Assembly: GCA_963513935.1 (NCBI GenBank)
Contig: OY740765.1
Location: 69,102,253-69,166,252 of the forward strand
Source of the DNA: Aphrophora alni
Taxonomy: Eukaryota > Arthropoda > Insecta > Hemiptera > Aphrophoridae
Direction of reading: 5' to 3'
Length of the DNA: 64,000 nt
Shown here in pieces: positions 23,521 through 37,154 of this stretch. The stretch's first letter is position 1; every line of letters begins with the position of its first letter. The notes under the pieces were generated by a model, which saw only the letters and a program-made list of their open reading frames with translations, did not search any database and was not told where the DNA came from. The position numbers and the translations under genes are program-made.

Positions 23521-26500
23521 TATTCTATTCTTCAACGGTTTTCATCTTAAGATCATGATGAAGATTATTATGATGGATGAACCACAGTGCATTAACAATA
23601 TTCCACAAAAGTTTTATTCAAGTTTCTATGTAATCTACAAGTCAGTAAGAAAATAATGGTACTTTCACATTTCTGTAATCTTGAGCCAATCAAAAGATAT
23701 GGAAATTTGAAGAAAATAAGTAGTAAAATTCACATAACCAGGTACCGACAACTTGAACTCTCCCTCCAGTAAAGAGGCAGGTTCCATATCAAGGCAAGGA
23801 GTCAAATGAAAGGTTACAACTGCATTACTTCAAAATGGAAAATGTTAATTAATGAAAAAGTTAGTTATCACCAAACAAATTACTGTTTGGAAGACTGTTC
23901 AAAGCAAAATTCAGCAATTTAGACCAAAATAAATCGAATAAAAAAGGAAAAATCAAAGGGATATTTCAGACAGAAATTGGCATCAGTGTCACACAATAAA
24001 TTTAAGCTCCGAGGAAATGTCTAGAGTTTAATTCAGTCTGTCCACCACCATCACCTAGGAAGGTCTTCTCTAGTATTATAAAATGTCTAGAGATTAATTC
24101 TGTTGTACACACCATTGAGGAAGGTCTTCTTAAATACTCCAAGAGATGTAAGATATCTACAATCGGAAAGTCAAACTTCAAGAACAGTTTCAGAAGTCAA
24201 AAATAGTGAGAATTTATTATGGAGAGTTAACATTTTTAAAAATTAAAAAAAAAAATTAATTTATTAATAACAATTACAACTAAGTTTGCCTTATCAAGTA
24301 ATTAACATTTCATATTAAAGAAAGCAGTGTTTAGAACACCATCCACTAATGGAGTCCTATATTTTACATACAAAGTTCATGTGGTTACTTATTTACACAA
24401 CCTCGTTCACCAAATCCAGAGGTTTAGTTCGTTTCAGGCGCCTCACATCTTCTGTGTTGTTGATTACACAGAGCATTTCAGGGTTCTCGTGTTTTTTCAG
24501 TCTATTTTTATGCATGATTGCATATCTCTTAATTTCTTCTGAGACAGTACTCATCCCGAGACACGATGGAGATCATCATTTCGCACGAACTATGGCGCGT
24601 TAATCATGCTCCTCAGAGCCTTATTGACTTTCAATCATTCATGTTGCAATGGTAGCGAGAAAGGGTGCTATTGCCCAGGGGGGGGGGGTACGATTTGGGT
24701 GGTACGTGGATCTACTTTGGTAATGTATTACCGGGTCCCGATCGCTTGGTAAAATTAATATAATTACTCTGGGCGAATCTCAACTTAGGCTAGCCATTTT
24801 TGACGAATATTACTGCAGACTAATTAACTAAAAATAAGAGAGTTACACTAATACCAATATTAATATTAACTACACTGTATTGCAACAACATGTCGGACTA
24901 TACCCGGGGCCTAACATGGCTGCGTATGGTTCGACTAATAATTTTACGATAACCCAAAATCGCGATGCGCCCTGATATCAACCCTAGGGTCGTACAGGCC
25001 CTATTCCTTTGGGTTTAGCAAGGCATGATAATTATTAATACAGCACTATAATAAATTTAGTAACAACGCTGTCAGACGAATTGACTCACAGCTGTCTCGA
25101 GCACTACTCTGCCTTATCAGCTCTAGGGCGGATATGGCCAGAATCATGAAGGGGAGGGGGAAGTGGTGAGTAATCACCACAATGTTGTCTTTTCAATATA
25201 AATAAATTTTAATTGATTTTATTTAATATGAAGGGAAATATACTTTAAAAATTATTTTTGCTTGTGTTATTTAACACTTTCAATGCAGAATTTTTCGGAT
25301 TAAGTTTCCCGAAATCGGAATTTTTGTGATATGCAATTTTTGAATTTTTGAATATGGAATAGAAAATCGCGGTAAAAGAATAAATACGTGATGTGATTGG
25401 TTTAAATGAACCGGAAGAGTCGATAAAGTCAAGCGAAAATGGACTTTATGGCCGTTTTTCAAAATGACGATATAAATTAAAATAAATTTCCAAAAATGTA
25501 TCTGTATTGATAATTATGTTTAGTTTAAGATAACTATAGTATTTGAGTGAGATTGTGCTTAAGTGAAGTAAATATGCTTGTTGTCAAGTGATTATGGGTT
25601 TGAGGCTATAATCACGTGATAGAGGTATGTAATATCCGGAATGAAAGCGCGTGTATAGGATCAGTCTAAAAACAGTCCTTAAAAGTGGGAAGGCAGCATC
25701 TGAAATAAGAAGACGTATTTTCGAATAGTGAAAGAGTTAGTCGGGGGACAATGAAACTTGTACTAAAGTGACTTTTATAGGAAAAACAATGTAGATAACT
25801 AATAGTTTAAAGACAAATGTCTAAGAGTCAGTTACTAAATAACGTCGAAAGTGGACAGACATGTTTTCATATTTAAGGTAGAACAATGTGCTTTGCAGTA
25901 GAGGCGCTTTAAAAAGTGAAAACGAGAAGTGTTGAATAAATAACATTGTATGTTATTTTACTAGTTCTAGATAAGTCGTGATAGTGAAATAAGACGTTTA
26001 TGTTTCGGTTGAACATTTTCGAAAGGACAAAGTGTTTCAAGTAAAAGACATTTCTATAACAAAGTGAAGTAATATCAACTGAGTGTGTAGCATAAACGAT
26101 AATAGACAATGTGTTGCGACAAAAAATGATTTAAATGTAACAAATGTGAACAGTAATCTTTTAAAAAATAAAGACATAAATCGGGCGGTCCTGTGACAAT
26201 ATGAGACGCGGATCACATGTTTTGGTACCTTTTATATGAACTATTTGAAAAAAGGGTTTTTTTATGAAAGGACAGTATGGTATCATGAACTATTTTGTTT
26301 TATAAAAAACTAAAGTCAATATTCTGCAAATACTTTTTCAAATGACACTCCCTGAAAGTGAATCTGCATAAATAAAAATAAAGTGATAGTTAAACTCATT
26401 ACATTTGAAATAATGAATCAAATTGAAAGAGCAATTTTAAATAAAACACTAAGAATAGATATATTACAAAAATAAGTGAATATCTTATTCTTGATTCATT

Positions 26501-26700
26501 ATTCTATTGGGACTTAGTTGAAAAAAGTAAAAAGAAGGTTGAGGGCAGTAAAGTTTCAATTGACGAAGTATCGCAGGGCACGATCTAGTTAACATCAGTA
26601 ATTTTAAATTAATAAAAACAAGTTCTAAGTAAGGTAACATTTCAGCAAGTACCTGACTTATGTTGCCACGGCGATATCGGACTATACATCAAACTTTTTC
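23521..26700. other. Unassigned sequence, partly CG-richer
   Basis: No protein family is recognised. From about 24540 to 25140 the sequence is noticeably richer in C, G and CpG (with a G run at 24676-24686) than the flanks, and could be an old transposon or an LTR-like segment. The rest is AT-rich. Confidence 0.4.
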
Positions 26701-27419
26701 AACATACCTCATATGTTAAATGCTCTTGCATGTAATTCTTTAGTTAACTCTCTACCGGTTTTCATTTAGAGAGTTAGGAGTAAACTGTTCATCTTCTATT
26801 TCTTTTATTCCTCCAAGTACTGTTTTTATTTATTTGGAGTATTCTTCTTCCATGGATTAGGAGTGCTTTACTTACTGGCACTAAATCAGACTGATTGTTG
26901 AACTGTTGAAACTCATTGACAACATCCAATCTTGTATTTAATTCTCAAGAGACATGAATTATTTAGCAGAAACTTTTAGATTTTATTCTGGAAAACATTT
27001 ACTTAGATTTCATTATTTAAATGTGATAAAGGCAAACATGTGCTTTTATAAATTTTGTCAAGAAAGGTTTCTTTCATTCCATAGAAACAGGTTTACTATC
27101 AAACATATCATTCTAATATCCTTCTACAGATATTATTTTTTCATCAGAACATTTTCCAGTTTCCACCCATCAAAAATTTTTCTTGATGGAAATATTTTAA
27201 CAATTTTCATAATATAAGTTTTATTTTGAGAAAGATGCATTTCTCTGTGGGTTGAAAAATCTTAGGCTTTTCAGATATATTTTTTCCAATAATATTAAAT
27301 TTCTGGACAAAACACTTTCTACTAATCACATAATATTCATTTTTGAATCCCTAAAAGATATATAGTTTTATCAACATCTTTCAAGCACTAAATTTTTTGG
27401 AAATAATGAGACGATTATT

Positions 27420-27860
27420 CAATTCCACAAAACAGCTTTAATTGCGACATATGTTTCGCCGTTAGGCATTTTCAAGCAACTAAATTGAAAACAAACAAGT
27501 CTAAACTAAAAATGTGAGACAAAAGGAAAGGTTAGAGTAAAAGGGTTGAGAAATGACAAATGAAAGGTCAATGATCTAACCTGTGGGATGGAAGTGGGGG
27601 TGTTTTAGAAAATAAAGGTTACACAATAGGTCTCAATAGTGGTGATGAGTTAAGATATATTTGTTCATTTAAGTTGGAAGTATGGTTTTTTAAAATTGAT
27701 CTATTAATTTCTAAACATTCCAGGTTATTGAGTTTCCTACTTTTTTGTTCCATATGCAGAAGTTTAATATTTAACTTAGGATCAAAATTATGTCCTGTGT
27801 CTAATAAATGATTTGCAAAATTTGAATTAGATTTGCCATACTTCCAACTGAGTTAAAGAA
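27420..27860 (-). mobile_element. Penelope-like element fragment (GIY-YIG end and 3' UTR)
   Basis: Read on the minus strand from about 27850, an uninterrupted frame of about 75 residues contains KSNSNFANHLLDTGHNFD, then LLHMEQKSRKLNNLECLEI. This corresponds to the C-terminal part of the GIY-YIG endonuclease of Penelope-like retroelements. It stops near 27617. Downstream, the motif GTTTCGCCGTTAGGCATTTTC (minus-strand complement at about 27450-27475) resembles the conserved 'tttcg...ttaggcat' 3' UTR of this class. The 5' part, including RT, is absent. Confidence 0.65.
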
Positions 27861-28019
27861 CTGTAATAATTTAAAAACTGAAGGTAATAACTACTTTATA
27901 CATTAACAGCCCTAAAAGTTGGGCGATAATTGTAATAATATAAAAAACTGAAGGTTTTTTTTTAAAGTTATTACTTTACTAATTTATTTTTAAAAGAAAA
28001 GAATGAAATTATTAAAGTT

Positions 28020-29480
28020 TTTATTAAAAGTTTGCTCAGCTAAGGGCGCCAGGAAGTTTTCACTTACCAATTTAGAAAATGAATTTAATTATTATAATCT
28101 CAGGGTGTAAGTTCTTTTTTAGTGTACTTACAGTGATTCTATTGTTGAGAAATGAGAAACTCTTTTATTTGCTGAAATTTTACATAAATTTATTAAAGTA
28201 ATATTAGTACATGGCATTTGTTATCACAAAAATATCAAACAAATTAACTAAAACTAACATCCTATCCAGATTAAATTTTTTATTGCCTTAGAAGAAGGAC
28301 TACTTTTAGAAAACTTGAATTTAACTTTATGTTGCAACTAGAAAAAATATTTAAGCAATAGAACAGATTAAAATATCTGTTATTTAATATTGAATTTATT
28401 TTACTTTTAAAAAGAATATGTCAATGGACATGTATTATTTATTCATATAGAAAACGTAATTATTAAAGTATCAAATTATAAATTTTAGAACAAAACATTT
28501 TAAATTTCACATAATACATAAATTAAGTTCTTTGTGTTGAATAACACATGTTTACCAAACTTTTGTAGCAAAACCCTTTGTGCCATAGTGATGTCTGAAA
28601 TGTGGCTTCAATGATACGTCCTTTGTGCAGTCCGCGTAGAAAGAGGTTGATTGAAATCGCTCCAATCACACTTTGCATTTTTGTTTTACGAATGTCTTTC
28701 AGCGTAATTAGTTCATTTTCTACACTTTATAACTGTTCATCATTCGACCATTATAATATTGCGCGTGCGACCGTAATTGTCCTATTTTGCAACACGCTAT
28801 TTTTTAAGAAACACTTTGTCGGTTCAAATCAGTCTAATCATTTTACCACACTCGAATGTACTGTTTATTACACTGCGTTTAGATTAATTCGGCACAAGTT
28901 ATTGTCCTATTAGTTCACAAGCGAATCTAACTTTATACTACATTTTTCTGTCCAACTCTGACTTACGACTTTACTAAACACACCTTGCTCCACTAAGCTC
29001 TGATCTAAGACTTTTATTAACATTTAATCTACATTTTTGTAAAAGTTTCTCTATATTGAAAACACGTCCTACCAAATCAGACCTCTCTCTAAGACTGACG
29101 AAAACGCATGGTGAATTTATATATCCCGTTGGTCTAGGGGTTACAGCCCTATCAACAAGGATTGTCCCACTATTCCCGCTGACTCCGTGATAACGTTTCT
29201 CGCAATTCACTGCATACACTGTTCATATTACTGACATACCAACGAGTTCCTTTGACTAATTTTTACAACACACACAATTTATTAAATTTCTTATGACTAA
29301 ATTTCCTTAAAATTTATACATTATTATTTATTTGTGTTTGGAAATCTATTCTAGTATGAATTTACTTTATTTTAACCTTAAGAGCATGTTTTTGACTTAC
29401 GTTCCATTATCTTCTACTCAATACGATTTCTATTATAATAAATATTTTATTCAAATTAACCTTTTTTGGTATTACAGAAC
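28020..29480. repeat. Dispersed repeat, copy 2 (related to 21470-23160)
   Basis: The order of short matching blocks from 28043 onwards follows copy 1. From 28590 to 29230 the sequence has higher CG content; an open frame at 28602-28913 is not recognisable. The right boundary is not defined. Confidence 0.4.
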
Positions 29481-30099
29481 ATGTTGGAATGTTGGGACAT
29501 GAACAAGATTCTAAGCAATATGCCTAAGACATATTGTGTTGCACCATGAGATTCTTTTCAAACACTAAATATACACCACATACAACATAAAAACCGTTCT
29601 CAATTTGAAATGGTCAAGATTTTTACCCTCATGTTTATTGTGGTATAAATTTTTTATAAATTATTAGCAATATACTTGAAAAAGAATAAAGGAAATCAGT
29701 CATGATAATAGATATATTTGTGTTAGTATGTATAAGACTGGGTTGCCACTGAATTAGAAGCAGAAAGGAAATTAAAATACTACTGAACTCTATTGCTTAC
29801 TGTATCCAATGAACTTCTAGCCGTAGTAGAAGTTTTTGAAATTATATATTTGCAATTTTCATTGTTTTCGGACAGACCGATGATTCGAAAAATGCGAGTG
29901 ATATCCTATATCTCTCGCCTCTGGAGTACAAGGAATAAATTAGTCTCAATTTTATAACAAGGTATATTTTTGACAATATTTAAACGTGTAATGTAAAAGT
30001 TAAATACAAGTTTAAACATTATCTTATGAAGTACAAAACTAGGTTAATTAAGAACTCCATACATATCTTCATAAGAAGAAGAATATAGCTGATCTGGAT
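29481..30099. other. AT-rich non-coding stretch
   Basis: Nothing recognised. Confidence 0.5.
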
Positions 30100-30189
30100 C
30101 TATAAATAATCAATTTCTTTGCTTATGCACCCATAAAGAGGGTAAACAAGACCTTCAAATGAAATATTTTGTTGGTTGTTTCCAGTTAT

Positions 30190-30640
30190 ATGACCAGATT
30201 TTATTTTTTTAACCAGAATTTTTTTAATTGAGAGACATATAAACCTTTTTTCTTTCCTATTGCAAAGTGATTTCCTTGTAGCAAACTTCACATGCTTTTC
30301 TCAATCCTCATTTGTTTTTTCCTTTTCCCACAAAGACATCTGACTCTTTTAAATATTGGTGCCCAGTCTGTTTCAATGCAGGAACTGTTTCCTCGTTAGA
30401 TACTATCATTATATCCATATACAATTTTCTTTTTAAATCTGTTATTGACAAGTATTGGTGTTGTGAACATGGTCCTACATTACTTTTGAAAGCGAGCCAA
30501 GCATTTATAATGCAAGTGCTAAATAACAGATGTTCTACCAACATCACACACCAAAGTTATGCTACGAAACCAACAGAAAATGCGGTCGGTCAGTCAAATT
30601 GCAAAAAAATTTTGCTATTGAAAATAGAGTTGCTCGGCTG
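30190..30640 (-). pseudogene. piggyBac transposase C-terminal remnant (outer element)
   Basis: The minus strand from about 30550 reads VEHLLFSTCIINAWLAF, then SITDLKRKLY, and further down a region matching the C-terminal Cys/His-containing tail (KHVKFATRKSLC). The inner element has the matching segment LLFGTCIVNA followed by the same region. In piggyBac transposases this part follows the third catalytic Asp. Everything upstream, including all catalytic Asp residues, is deleted. Confidence 0.6.
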
Positions 30641-30738
30641 ATCATTTTTTGAATGTTTTATAAAAAAAGTCTGTAAAAATCAGTTCTGGATATAACCATA
30701 ACACCAAATATACAGGTTATATCATTAAAATTGTTCAT

Positions 30739-31923
30739 TTAACATGTTAAGTGCCATGGGGGGCCGATCGGTACGACAGCAAGCTCATAGTTAAAGTGGC
30801 GTGTCGGCCGATCGGTACGACACTGCCATCAATGCAAGATTTTATTTTAGAGTCTTTTATCAGTAAGTGTTGCAACCTAGCGGAAAACCCATACACTAAG
30901 TGAAAAGTAGAAGATTGTAGCTAATAGCCGTAGATATTTCATTTTATTATCTTTAAATAGTGTTGCGTAACAACCAAATAAAATACCTCAACAATATGTT
31001 AATTTCGTCGTACCGATCGGTAAGGCAGTGAAATTTTCAGTTGGAATTATGGATTAATGCATTAAAACAAGTAATATACAGTTTGAACATTCTACAGTTG
31101 TTAAATTTTTTTAAAATAAACGTATACAAGTTAACTATTACGGTAACAAAACAATAAATTTTTACATATTTTTGTATAAAACATTGAACAATTACAAAAT
31201 TGGAAAGCAATTTTTAAAACTGTTTAACAATGTAATTTATTTACAATAAAGTTTTTAAAAATCATTTATTTATATTATTACTGTCTAAACTGTAAGATGA
31301 ATGCATTTTGAAAGAATTTAAAATCTGTTATTGACAAGTATTGGTGTTGCGGTCGTGGTCCTACATTGCTTTTGTTATTGAGCTAAGCATTTACAATGCA
31401 GGTGCCAAATAGTAAATGTACTGCAACTTTATGATACCATCTTATTGTCTTTCGTACTGCTGAGTTGTACAATGATATTTGATCAGCAACATCGATGCCG
31501 GATTTTTGCTCATTGTACTCTGTTATTGCAAGAGGCTTGAAAATGACATTTCCTCTTCGATCCCGCTTTCCAGTTTGAACCATGTCGACTTGATGATTAC
31601 GTGCAGTTACTCAACGCGTTTCCAACCACTGAGTCATGTATTACCAACATCACAGAACAAAATTATCATAGGAAAACAATCAAAAGTGCGATCGGCCAAT
31701 CGGCCGACACGTCAAATTCCAAACAAAATATGGTATTCAAAATGACATGCCGGGCCAATCGGCCGATCATTTTTTGAATGTTTGGTAAAAAAATTTCTCA
31801 AAAAATCAGTTCTTCATATAACCATAAGACCACAAATATACAGGTTATGTTATTAAAATTGTTTATTTAAGTTGGCACTGTATGATAAAAGTGGCACAAC
31901 TGGCTTGGCACTTAACGTGTTAA
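30739..31923 (-). mobile_element. Inner piggyBac-like element with intact TTAA duplication
   Basis: TTAA at 30739-30742 is followed by CATGTTAAGTGCCA. The inverse, TGGCACTTAACGTG, precedes TTAA at 31920-31923 (one mismatch in 14). The element is 1177 bp between the duplications and non-autonomous. Copies of a GGCCGATCGG palindromic motif lie in both subterminal regions (30771, 30807, about 31013, 31685-31700, 31747). It inserted into an older element of the same family. Confidence 0.8.
31320..31590 (-). pseudogene. piggyBac transposase fragment (inner element)
   Basis: The minus-strand frame contains ITEYNEQKSGIDVADQ, the block with the last catalytic Asp of the DDE_Tnp_1_7 (piggyBac, PGBD4-like) fold, followed by TIRWYHKVAVHLLFGTCIVNA and a stop. 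Both the N-terminal half, with the first two catalytic Asp, and the C-terminus are missing or out of frame. It is a deletion derivative that would need a transposase in trans. Confidence 0.75.
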
Positions 31924-31976
31924 GTTAGCACTGTGGGATAAAGTGGCGGCATTAGACTTGTCACTTAACATGTTAA

Positions 31977-33130
31977 TACATATCAAGTAAATCATGAAAT
32001 ATCAAGCAATTTTGTATTAGAGCAAACAAATTTATTCAATAGCATTAACAATAAAAAATAGTAGTAATATACATTTTTAAACTATATAAAATCAAACAAA
32101 TTGTAGATAATTTTACATAATATTTGTTAGACAAATGAACAGCTTTTAAGAGTTTTTATTGACAAAAAAAAATAAAAATCCTAAATATAATAGATTAAAA
32201 TATTTTTTTAACAGTTATCACAGCCTTGATAGTTTCAATGCCTAGTAAACCTTTTCCATTAATCTAAAACATGTTGACCAAATTGAAAATATGTTGATTC
32301 AGACATACAGAAAACAAAACCAATCAATATTTTTTATGTTAATGTTGTTTTTCATACACTCCATGAAGATTTCCACCCATCTATATGAAATTAAAATTAT
32401 GTTGGCATTCCACTCTTGAAAATGCATCTGCATTATATTTTTTATATGCTCATATTCATCAAACAGTAGATTTCCTTAAATCACGATCAGAAAATATGCT
32501 AATGGAAGTTTTAATATCAGTCCACTTTGATCCAATGTGTATATAATTTATACATTGGACTCCCTCCAACTTAAAGTAAATTCGTCTACTATATCTTCAA
32601 GCATTTGCTAAACTGTAATATCAACTTTCACTATTACATCTGTAACCTTTAGTTATCTGATAGTATGTAATAATGTGGAATATTTAAAAATTGCTAGCTG
32701 GAAGAAAGACGTGTGATTGGACCAAACACAAGTAGGTCAAAGATTGTGATTGGTTGTTGGAGCATGGGGGAAGTGCTGTAAATTAATATGAAAGCTGTAA
32801 ACTTTTAACTAAAAAATTTCCAAGAAGAGAATATTGTAAAATAAATAGGTTTAGAATGAATTTACAATTAATATTTTGGTATATTACAATATAAGTGTGT
32901 GTATGAATATAATTAACAAAATTTTGCAGTGTTAGTAGAACTGAAATAGACGCTTAGTTTTGAAGCGAAGGGGGGGGGGGAGTTCAGTCTAAGGGAAATG
33001 TTCAATGTAATAGGATGTGTTTTTTAAGTCAGTTTTAAAGGCGGCGTCTGACTTGATTCAGACACAGTTTGTATGGAAAATATTTAAATAACTTAATTGA
33101 TATTTCAGTTACAGTCTTAGGGAAGTGTTT
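31977..33130. other. AT-rich non-coding stretch
   Basis: Nothing recognised. A G run lies near 32970. Confidence 0.5.
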
Positions 33131-33131
33131 T

Positions 33132-33220
33132 GGTTGGTCAGGCACGTTCAAGGAATTGAGATGTGTTTGTAAAAGTTGGTCAGGAACGTTCGAGGGATTA
33201 AGATGTGTTTGTAAAAAAAA
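33132..33220. repeat. Tandem duplication of ~44 bp
   Basis: GGTTGGTCAGGCACGTTC...GATGTGTTTGTAAAA at 33132 is repeated immediately, starting near 33175, with a few substitutions. Confidence 0.8.
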
Positions 33221-36200
33221 AGTTGCAAAGGAATGTCTGAGATGACGTAATTTTGTTATAGGATATTTGTGAACAATGTAGTGTTAATGTGAGACGTATT
33301 TTGTTTGTTTGGAGCATAACCACCTACAGAATGCTCGCAAATGAGCTAATCAGTGGATTATTAAATTTCGAATTTCATGGAGAGGACTAATCTACTAGAT
33401 TACAACCTTTGGGATTATTTGCACAATAGACTTTAAGAAGTCACGATGGCAGTTGTCATAATACAAATTTAAAAAATACAAATCAAACATGTACATCAAC
33501 CTTTTCAAAGTGGGTAATAGACACAGCAGTCTTGTTTAACTATGGTTTAACATTGTTTATGAGAAAGACTATGTTTTTATGGTGAAAATTTTAAATGTTT
33601 ATACATTTTAAATTGGATAACTAGTGTCATTTGGTAGCCAGTCAGATGCTGATTGTAAACGACACAATAACTTCCCAGGATAATTCTGTCCAGCTTCTCA
33701 CAGAGGTTTTGGTAAATAATTATTAGTTTTATCTTTTCACTAAACCCATCAAATTTAATATTGGTATTGACTGCAGAAAAAGCTGTTTTGCCCATCAATT
33801 TATACTTATTTCATATGTTTATACAATGTAAACAATATGGATAGCTGATGCCTCACTAGGAAACTTTAATTTTTTGTAATTTTTTTTGTCAAATCAAGGT
33901 ATATGACTGGGACCATTTAGATGGATTTGTGACAATAATCATTTATCAAAATCAGTAAATACCTAGTGTTTTTCAATTCTCCTGATATAATGATTATTGC
34001 ATAATGAGCTAAAACATTAGTAACAATTGCTTCAAATTTTAAAGTGCTCTCATTGTAGCTAATTTAAACCCCAATAACTAAGTGTCTTATTTGTAAAAAA
34101 TGTACTTTATTTCTTAAAATTCATTTTTCACTTTATAGTGTCCAAGTCACTGAATGTAGTAACAATATCAGTTCAAGTGACTTTGTTTGATATTTGCTTA
34201 TGACCTGCTTTTCTGAGTATCTGCTCCACCTTGCTCTACTGAACTTATCAATACATTATTCAAATACAAATAGATAATCTGTACACACATAATTTAAGAA
34301 ATTAAAAGATGTGACCCGTAAGGTCTGCAGTATATACAGTCCAAGAATAACTGTCATTTCACATTTTTACAATTGTACAACAATGTCTATCTGAGATTCT
34401 CAAATCATGGATATTGGTGGCTTACCATGCAAGAAAAGAAAATATATGGATGCCGCCAAGGAATTTGAAATATATAAAGCCTTTAAAAAGAATAAAAATT
34501 TGTGAACAAATGACCAACTTATTTTTTCTTTTAACACTATCTATGACAGAGCCATTGTTATCCATGAAAAGAGAATCTCTTAAAGACATCATTGTACAAT
34601 CGTAAAAAAATGATAAGGCAGTCATCCTTAGACAGTCATATGGTGTGCACCTTACAGTTTGAGCCTTTTAATTTCTTACATTATGTATTTAGTATATGAT
34701 TTTTTATTTTAATAATGTATTGAATGCAGATCACAGACTCTGAAGTGAAGATGCACATTTTTGAGTATCTGCTCCAGCTCAAACTATGTGTTAGAAGCGT
34801 AAACGAAGTAGTTTGACACATAAAAAGGTTCTTACTTCAACTAGCTGTTGAATGACTATCCTTGTGTTTCTTCATAATAATTTGGACTCTAGTGACAGAA
34901 TGCATTTCATGTGCACTTGAAAAATTGATTTGCAAATTGTACAATTCACTTTGAAATCAATCATATTTTCCTATATAAATGGAAAGTCAGTTTTCAAATC
35001 ATTCCAAAGTTGCACTTATGTTTAAGCCTTATAAAACTTACACATGGGTACTAGTCATTTTTAAACATTTTAATATATATAGTCTGGCTTACTGCTACCA
35101 CTTCACTGATCATTTGAGGTTTATGGAGCAAAATAATTTGGTTTGCATCACATAATAAATGTTATTTTCAGAATCTAGATTATTCAATTTACAATATGAA
35201 TGCAGCTTTAAGAACTGGGGCATTTTACCTTCCCAAAAACATTTTACACAATGTTCAATAGAGAAGCGGGATATCTGGTTTACCCTATTTCCAATGTATC
35301 AGCTTTATTATGACTCAAAATTAAACTTAGTGGTGAAAATAGGTACTTTAAATAATGATGTTTGTGAATTTAAGTATGAATTGTGTGTCCTGTTATATTT
35401 GAAAAATGTTCAAATTAATTATGTTTTGTTGTTTTTCGGAATAGCCTCTATTAAGAGACCATAATTTCATCACACTCAGTGGATAGTTGAAGTTAAGAAC
35501 CTTCTATATATATTAACCTATAGTAATTATTTAAAAAAATATTTGTGAATAATGGTTTAACACTTTTTTCAATCTTTCTATTTAAAAAAATGATATATTT
35601 GCTTATGTAACAGGATGATAGGTAAATTAAAGAGCTAGACATATACAATCCTTTTTCTGTTTTATATTTAAGGAGTTATTATATATTTATATGTAAACAT
35701 ATAAATCTGATCCAACTGGTAAATACATCTTTAAAAAAATATTTATATTATCATTTTTACTTGTTTGATTTAAAGATACAAATTACATAATATTTATAAA
35801 AAAATCATTATCATAAAAAACTCCAGTGAAAATATGTATTAAACTTTTATAAAACAGTTTGATCTGGAATAGTTTTATTTTATTTTGTACATAATCACAT
35901 AAATATTGTAAAAGAAACCCAAAAATTTACTGTCATCCTTTACAAGAACTACTGAATCCATATGTTGGTATCATATTAGTCTTTTATATTAGTAGATTAT
36001 AGCAATACATAGTAAAATATATCAACTGGCTTACAATATTTTGGGGAAAATAGAATATTATATATTAACAAAGAAAGAAGACACAAATAATCCGGTTTCT
36101 TGGGACTACAGAAGTTATCAGATGACTTTTGACCTTCCCAAAAAATCTCTTTGGACAAAAGTTTTAACTGTTACAAATTAAAACTATAATTATTCAAATT

Positions 36201-36520
36201 TTCAACCCAATTACTCAATTAAAAAAAAAGAGTTTTCGTTTTGAAAAGCAAATGAAATTTTACATTTTGTCAAAATTTTCATTTTAAGTTTATTGTTTTT
36301 AAATTCTGTTCAAATTAATAGATAATATATTCTCTACAACAAAGTACGAAAGTTTTTCCTCTATTGGTTTCAGAAAAAGTTACAGTGAAAAAAAAAAAAA
36401 TTCTAGAACAGCGAACTCACCATATTTTTAATTACCAATCTGGATATTTATTACTAAGTATTAAAGCTCAACAAAAATTTTGGCTCACGAATTGTTTGCC
36501 ATAATATGAAAATCTCCGAT
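33221..36520. other. AT-rich stretch, no gene recognised
   Basis: Open frames at 34414-34605 and 35159-35464 (101 codons) show no known domain, signal peptide or splice context. They may be chance frames. Confidence 0.45.
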
Positions 36521-36524
36521 TAAA

Positions 36525-36785
36525 CTTAATGGCACAACAGCCCATATAGAGCCTAGGCCAGCTAGACGGCTTTGAGTCTGGTTATGTGTAATTAGAACAT
36601 TTAAATTCCTGATGCCGTTGTTCTAACCTTCTCAACCAGAGTTTGCTACCATTGTAGCTTTCTAATTTTTCCCATGAAGGAGAGTCAACTACGTAAATGT
36701 TTGAACCCCCACGGGCATTGAACCTGGAACCTCTCCCTTGTAAAGCCAGAGTGTTAACTAGTGTAGAACAGGTAGGAACTCTAAA
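36525..36785 (-). mobile_element. tRNA-derived SINE (minus orientation)
   Basis: Read on the minus strand from about 36780, a B-box-like AGGTTCAATGCCC follows an A-box-like TAGTTAACACTCTGG at typical spacing, as in a tRNA-related promoter head. Further down, the tail includes GGGCTGTTGTGCCATTAA, resembling a tail segment seen in arthropod SINEs. The ends are approximate and no clear target duplication was found. Confidence 0.6.
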
Positions 36786-37154
36786 GTCCCAGAATACTGT
36801 AATATTAATGGCTCATTAGAAATATAATATAAAAATCCCATATTATTTTTTAGGAAATGTAATATTTTACAGCCTGTCAAAGGCGTAAAAATTCTGTTTT
36901 TTCCCTACATATCTCAAAAACAATATTTTTTCTATATTTCTACATAAAAAAAATTTTATACATCATCAACAACACAAAGTATATTAAGTAGCAATAGGTA
37001 AATTACTATACTCTTTTCCGCAGCACCCATAAAGTTTACATGCCACATTCACTGTATCCCCAATCGTGAGCAATTCACACAGTTAAAACAGTTAGAATTA
37101 ATCTAGACTCACATACATAGCTAAAATAAACATCTCTCATGAACTAGGTACTAT

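Larger units (their letters stand above)
30100..31976 (-). mobile_element. Outer piggyBac-like element, internally deleted and interrupted
   Basis: The right TIR (CACTTAACATG followed by TTAA at 31973-31976) and 53 bp of right end lie at 31920-31972. The rest lies left of 30739. A second, related element (30743-31919) sits in a TTAA inside this right end: the segments on either side line up with the uninterrupted right end of the inner element. The left end was not located; 30100 is an approximation from the coding remnant. The transposase runs right to left. Confidence 0.65.

Noticed and set aside
28602..28913. A 103-codon frame
   Set aside because: No start context, domain or splice support, and it lies within a dispersed repeat.
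35159..35464. A 101-codon frame as a gene
   Set aside because: No recognisable domain, no flanking splice sites or polyadenylation logic, and a composition expected by chance in AT-rich DNA.
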